Source: Callipepla californica brunnescens
Lineage: Eukaryota; Chordata; Aves; Galliformes; Odontophoridae
Length of the DNA stretch: 64,000 nucleotides
Assembly: GCA_023055505.1 (NCBI GenBank)
Contig: JALIRH010000117.1
Span: 1-64,000 of the forward strand
Direction: 5' to 3'
Positions within the stretch are counted from its first letter, which is position 1. Each line of letters starts with the position of its first letter. The translations under genes were made by a program, and so were the position numbers. The notes below the pieces were generated by a model, which searched no databases, had not been told where the DNA came from, and saw only the letters and a list, made by a program, of their open reading frames with translations. Below are positions 58,001-64,000 of this stretch, in pieces.

Positions 58001-61000
58001 ATTAGTCTCATGGTAAAACCTGTCCCTCTGTGTCAATTACTTATGATAGCAAGCTCATTACATATGCTAATTTAATTTGTGTGCACAGTCCTGGGTCTTT
58101 AAAGCACACAGCTGATGCTCAGCTGCTGTAAGTGGCAGCTGCTTGCAGGATTGTGATACCACTTGTGAGAGCTGATTCCAGCATAGGCAGCAAAACTGTG
58201 TGTTGCTCTCCAGCACAACTAAACGTATCCCAGAAAAGCTAGCATGTGAAACTTCCTGTTTGTTCAGGAAGGATCTCAGCTGCCTGATACTTAACAATTC
58301 AGGCCACTGGTGCTCAGGCTGTTTGAAGATGTGCTGCCTTCAAAAATAAGTAGCAGAAGTGTGTTAGAATCTTTACAGCCTTTTGAACTTGTCTGGTAAT
58401 TATTTAATTTCATTAGTCATTCATGCTATTTTATTTTTAATTTAATACATTATTTTTGAAATGCTTCCTGTGTGCTAAAATGCTTGTAGATTGTTGTTTC
58501 CAAGCTGTTTGAACTGTTCACTTTTTATGTTCTTCACAATGCGGGTGTGGGAAGATGCTCCTAACATAAACCTGCAGACATATAATAATTTCTGCCAAAA
58601 TTCAGAGCGTTATCTGTGAATTCAGCATTCAGATTATAAAAAGTGCAACTTCTAAGAGGCAGGGTGATTGTTTTTCATGTTTGTGAAAAATAGTGAAACT
58701 CTGAGTTGACCAGTTCTGTTCATCAGTCTAATTTACTGATAATTACTAAATCTGGGCTCAGAATATGGACAGTTGTTAGATACTGAGTGTGTTCAGACAG
58801 GATTTTGTTAAGGAAATTAATTACTATTGAGCTGCTGTTTTTTTTTTTCCCTGTATATTTTTCTGAGGATGATACATATTTCATCTAAATAATCAGTTTA
58901 GTTATACTAAGTGACTAATTCTATATGCTGTTTACTTAAACACTACTGGATAAGTGTTCCCAACTGTCAGCCTTTTATGCTGGAAGAGCAAGTTGTTGAT
59001 TAGGGTTTGTTATTTTATCTTTTTTTCTTTTTTTGCTATATTGAGTGCCAGAGACTTTATTTAACGAAGACAAAATATGTTATGGCTGTTTTGTACCTGA
59101 TCCATTTTGGCATCTGAGGGCCAAAGAGTCAAATTGCACATGTGTATACCTGCTGCTTGATAGTAATTTTAGATTTCTATACAAGACATAGAAGGTGCTA
59201 GCATTTGGGATATTGGAGAATAGATCAACAGGGTGTAAAACTAAACTCACAAGTGACATGTTTAATCTGTTCTACCTGAATAATCATTTCTGAATGTTCA
59301 TTTACTGTCTCATTGGGATCTTTCTTCGTCTAAGACTTAAAGTAGTGTTAAGCACCTGCAAAAGCAATGAAGCTGTGGCTGTGCTGATTGTAGGTATGCC
59401 ATGTTTGATGTGCTGCCATGACGACAGAAAAGTCAGATGTGTGATATCATCCTACTGCTGGCCTGTAGTGTCTTTGGTGAAAGCTTATTCTGTCTTTCAA
59501 TGATGCCTCATACACAGTGCTGATGAGGAAGAGCCTAAAAGAGGATGTTTGACCAGTGTCACCAGACGAATGTTCTGAGGGCTGATCTCATTTGTGATTG
59601 GGGAACGTCTGCTGTCTCCAGAGACCCTTCAAAGCTGCCGGAACGCAGAGTACTCTAATCATACAATATGAGAGACACAAAGCAGCTGGGTTAGGTTAAC
59701 TAAGCAGAGGTTACCTCAAAGAGGAGGCAGCCCCCTCAGTGCCTGCTGTTTATGTCTCACAAGCAGCAAAATGAAGGGAGTGGAAGCTGGGATCTTAAGT
59801 TAATATGGAGAAACTACTGAAGAACCAAAGGATCTAGTGGAAAAAGAGTTATAAAAGCTTATTGTGAGGAGAAATACGTCTCTTTTATGTGACAAAAGTT
59901 CACAGTAATTAGGCTTTCTCTGGTTATTGAAGCTGTTCAGCCAAGGAGAAGCTATTCAGTTGTGTTTGAAAAGGGGAATTTCAAGGTCTCAGTTGTTATT
60001 TTTGGCGTGTCACATTCACTTGAAGACCACACTGCAGTGATCCTCTTTGTGTGAACATCCTTGGGCTTGGTGTGACCTAGAGTCAGACAAAGAGGAAGTG
60101 TTTCATGTAAGATGTGTGTGATAGGCATTATGTGAGAGATATTTGCTAAAATGGTGCCAGATAAGTTGAGTGTTTGAAAGCATGGCGGATGGTTGGACTC
60201 CTTGTTTTTCTTTTTGTTTTCTAATACACTAGGATAATAAATGCTTTGTAATGTGAATTACGTGAACTCTATGTGTGTGTGTGATTCTGGCTATTGGAAA
60301 TAGTCACATGGTAATCTTGTTTACCTGTGGGATGAGGTGAACACTGAACGTGTTAGACATATTTCATAACACAAAGCTTCCTTCATCTTCTGTAAAGCCC
60401 TACTGAGTAGAGTTTCAGGTCAAGGAGATGCAATGCCTTTGAGATTCTTGTAGCTGCCTTAAGGTTTGCAATTAGCTTCCAAGGGGTAGGTTTCAGTATT
60501 GCAAATGGAGCAGAGCTGCTGGTTGGGCTGCTCTGTGAAGTGCTTTGACACTGGAACCTTTCCTTCCCTTTGGCTTGTCAGTAGTGATTCCATAGGCAAT
60601 GTTAGAGAGGGCTTATAATTTTTCAAATGTAACCATTTGTTTTGGGGAATCTGATTTTATCGATTGTGTGTATGTTTCAGTGTTATAGGTAGGAGAGATG
60701 TTGGCTCTTGATATAAAGAGCAATCCAATTAGGCTGTAACAGTACATCATGTTACATATGTAGCCATCTGAAGCAATTTGAGTTTAAGTACTCAGTACAG
60801 CTGCTCAGGAACTGATAAAGAATTGCCCTTCCTGGGACTCAACAAATCATTTCGAATAATAAAAGGAGAACCACTTCAGTTGACTCAAGAACAGGAAAAG
60901 CCTTATTGAACTATGTGTGCTAATTAATACCAGGAACTCAATCAACGTTTGTAAGCAAATTGTTTACTATTGCCACAGAAACTCACTTTTATTAAAAAAG

Positions 61001-62486
61001 AAATACCCATGTCCCAAATATACCCAAATGTTTTAATTCATCTTAAAAGACAGCATCTAAAGCTTGAGTTTTGCTCTTCTCTGTGCTAGTTCTTGTATGT
61101 TATTTTTGGCAAATGTGGTCTAGTAGTGATCAGTGAGCTTTCTTAATGGATGAAGTTAGAAAATATAAATACGCCATGAACAGCTCATGTGTCCTGCTCT
61201 GCAGGATCAAAGCATAGCCAGTGCCAAAGGAATGACAGAAAAAACTGACGTTGAAGATACTGCCTCTGGAGATGTGAGAGTTAAATGTCAGATAAACATC
61301 TTAGAGGCAGACTCCAACCGGAGCATGGGCTGAAATATTAGAAGCTGTTAGAAGAATGTGAAGATCAGGAAGTCTTTCCTGTCACTGTTGAATTTTAGCT
61401 GCTTTTATATATAGTATTATTATCATGCCTCTCCCAGGGGGAAGCTAGCTCTGTATCTATTTACCTCTCAGCTGAAGTAAAGAATGTGGATTGAAGGCTG
61501 TAGCACTGAGGAGAGACTGTACCAGCGTTTGCACAGAGGCACAAGTTCTGCACGCAGGCTACTCTTTTGAGCAATGTTATTGGCACAACCTGGGAATTAC
61601 CTGATTTCTTCTACCATTAGTGAAAGGTGTTTGGAGGTCCATAATGAATTTTATAGGGAACAGGACATTGCTGAAAATATTTTCTCAGAAACAGTCATTA
61701 AAATGCAATCCCCTCTGCTGTCAGTCACCGCTTTTGCTGTCCTACTGGTTCAACTCTGTAATGCTTTGTGTTTTTTGAGTCTGAGGCTAGGGACTGGATT
61801 AGCACTGTGTGTCAATGCAATGTCAAAAAAATCAACAAAAAACCTGAGCACAGGTTCCTTCATTTGTTGAGTACCACAGTATTCTTTCACTTCAGGGATC
61901 TAAGGGAATGCTGAGGGTGTTCTTGGACACTGCTGTCAATGTATAAGGACATTATCAATAAATTACTTGTCCAATAGGTAACATCCTGAAGCACTTAGTA
62001 ACAATGAAAATGTTTCACTGATTAAAAAGTGGGAAATCAAAGGAAGTGAGGAAGCTGCTGTTTCTTCTTCATCATTTGCTAATCAAGGATCATGAAGTTG
62101 TGTGATGTTTTGTACATAAATTAAGATCACTACAATAATATCATTTGAACTTACATTCGTGTACTGATTTTATCAACACTGATTTTGTAATAGCCACAGT
62201 TAGAAAAGATGGTTTATTTCACAGCTGTAAATTTTCTGTACAAATGTTGCTCAGAAGTTACACATAAGCAGCAAGCAGACTATGGTATGTGCAGGTACTG
62301 TATCGCCACCAGGTTAATTTATCTAGGTATGTTTCTCGTGTGTGTGGAAATTGAGCCTTCTCAGCAGGATTTTAAACACCTTTAAAGATTTCTTATCTTT
62401 AAAACAGAGTCTTTTGGGGAAAATGAAATAAACCCAAATAAAACAATGTGACATTTACTGGATTAATATAGGCCTGAAGGAAGTGG
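55041..62486. other. AT-rich flank, fourth part, no gene seen
   Basis: Long AT-rich stretch with many short T runs (for example 56938-56945, 58838-58848) and a TGTGTGTGTG stretch near 60270. Could be intergenic or intronic. Open frames at 57209-57433, 59294-59503 and 61574-61870 lack any recognisable signature. Confidence 0.6.
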
Positions 62487-62546
62487 GGTTTTGTTGTTGT
62501 GTTGTTTTTGGTTTTTTTTTGTTTGGTTTTGTTTTGTTTTTTTTTT
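62487..62546. repeat. T/G-rich simple repeat
   Basis: Degenerate GTTTT/GTTG repeat ending in a T run before TTTTTTAG. Confidence 0.85.
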
Positions 62547-63725
62547 AGAAGTGTGGTCTATTAAAATAAAAACAGTCAGGAAAAGCCATTAATAACTCTT
62601 GCTTCAGTGGATTTCAGATCAGGACTTTGATAGGAAAACTCTGAACCTGGAATTTTGCTACTGTGTTATATATGTATACATATGAGAATCAAATACTCTA
62701 TGGCCAAATTCTTTCAGTTATTCTGAATCTGAGGGGTTAACTGCTCAGTGCCAGATCTACTCATTTGGGGATAGTTGATGCTGCTTGTGAGTCTGATTTA
62801 GTCCAGTGATACAATGATGCACTGAAATCATGATATGAATACAAGTTGCGCTTAGCAGGGTATAACATTTGCACTGTAGAGGTGAATCACAATACAAACA
62901 TGGGTTTAATTACTGGTCTCTGCATCTGCTCACCACCATGGTGGTGGGCATCTCCAGTTGCTGGAGAAGGATCCTCGTGTGGGTTGAAGCTCAAGACTTG
63001 TGTTCTTCAAAATTCTGCATATTTGCTTAGTTTTTATACTGTATTGATCTCGGCCACATGTACACTCCCACCATGCTGCTGTGATGCAGGAAGACAATCA
63101 CAGTGTTTTCATTAAGTTTTGATAGACTGCTTTAGGGCAGATGATTGCACAATCAGTTGATCCATGTAACCAATACAGACACAAATGCAGCCTATGACCA
63201 TTTAGCTAAAACTGAGACCATGCTCTGCTCACCTTCAAGACTGACTTCCTTTGCAACAGCCATTGGTTCCTCTCTAAATTCCTAAATTTACAGAGGGAGA
63301 TGAACTTCATCTTCTCTACTTGGGTGGGGATAAAGCTAAAAAAAAAAATCAACTGAATAGATTTGTCTCATTTAATCTCCATTGAAGGGAAATGTTTTAA
63401 ATCAGTTCTTATGTAACTTTGTTATTGTCAAATTAATACACTAAAACAGATGACCACCTAACGCTCAAGAAATGAGGCAACTTGTTACGTTTCAGTAAAT
63501 GCCATGGATCAGAAGCTGAAACAATGGGTTTTGTGCCTTTAGCTTGTTTTAGGTAGTCCTTACAAACAATGATGTGTATGAAGTGTGACCATGCTGTTAG
63601 CCTGATGAATAAGTATGTCTTCAAGTTTCTCTTTCTCTCCAAAGCACAAAAGTAGGTGATGTCTAACAGTCCCATGATATTTATAGCTGAGGTTCATCAG
63701 TTGAAATACCTTTGTTTTCTTGTGG
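62547..63725. other. AT-rich flank, last part, no gene seen
   Basis: No recognisable gene. A frame at 62846-63115 is open but featureless. Confidence 0.55.
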
Positions 63726-63809
63726 AATTAATATCTAGTTCCAAAGTAAGCGAGCACTGAGTCTTGCGTGTCCAGTGCTGCCTTTCTTGTAAATGTCACC
63801 AAGAAATGC

Positions 63810-63995
63810 TTAGGAATAATTGTTTCCCGCTGTGTACAGTGGACTGACAAAACTTGAGGCTGTGGAGACAGCCTTGGAATTCCTCCGTGAACAGCCATTG
63901 AAGCTTGCATTCCTTGGAGCTGCTCTTTTCTTGCGACTGGGATGGGAGTTGTCTCCATCATTGGTGTCGAGCACTACTGTTGTGCTGGACTCCAT
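63810..63995 (-). other. Candidate minus-strand exon or pseudogene fragment near the window edge
   Basis: An ATG-started 61-codon frame ([20 protein letters not shown], then a basic [11 protein letters not shown] stretch) lies in a locally GC-richer patch. An overlapping frame at 63728-63961 is also open. The N-terminal composition (acidic then basic, Ser-rich) looks protein-like. I do not recognise it, and the upstream side lies outside the window. Confidence 0.22.
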
Positions 63996-64000
63996 TCTGG

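Noticed and set aside
61574..61870. 98-codon plus-strand frame in the flank
   Set aside because: No recognisable domain and no supporting context.

Overview
The window looks like nuclear DNA of a bird, most likely a galliform. The evidence is CR1 LINE fragments with the avian 3' tail, a solo LTR, a minus-strand class II retroviral pol remnant, a fragment resembling the chicken mariner (Galluhop type), AATAAA signals and GT-AG splice sites. There is no bacterial-style organisation. The species and chromosome cannot be fixed from the sequence alone.

Positions 1 to about 42,812 are a head-to-tail tandem array of a unit of about 5.55 kb. There are seven full units (start phases 1, 5976, 11549, 17100, 22662, 28237, 33567) and a truncated eighth (39538 to about 42812). 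Unit 1 starts at the window edge, so the array probably continues to the left. Each unit carries one intact plus-strand gene: a short noncoding 5' part, a 179-bp GT-AG intron, a single coding exon of 332 codons (328 in copies 7 and 8) and AATAAA signals. The protein has an N-terminal C3HC4 RING finger, a second conserved domain, an acidic Ser/Pro linker and an Arg/Ser-rich tail. This is the layout of a short TOPORS-like E3 ligase. All eight copies keep all eight zinc ligands.

The rest of each unit is non-genic: degraded CR1 reverse-transcriptase sequence just 3' of the gene, an unclassified spacer, a minus-strand class II ERV reverse-transcriptase fragment, and a region with a 127-codon antisense frame that is intact only in units 1, 4 and 7. 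Unit-specific events are a CR1 insertion (unit 1), a 236-bp deletion plus a 12-bp palindromic insertion (unit 6), and a solo LTR (unit 7).

The array has a higher-order structure. Units 2-3 and 5-6 match at a constant offset of 16,688 bp over many kilobases, and spacer variants recur every third unit. C-terminal coding variants are instead shared by neighbours (3/4, 5/6, 7/8). This mosaic points to block duplication followed by gene conversion.

From about 42,813 to 64,000 the sequence is AT-rich and single-copy. It holds a few old repeat fragments and no gene that can be named. Two weak candidate exons are flagged.
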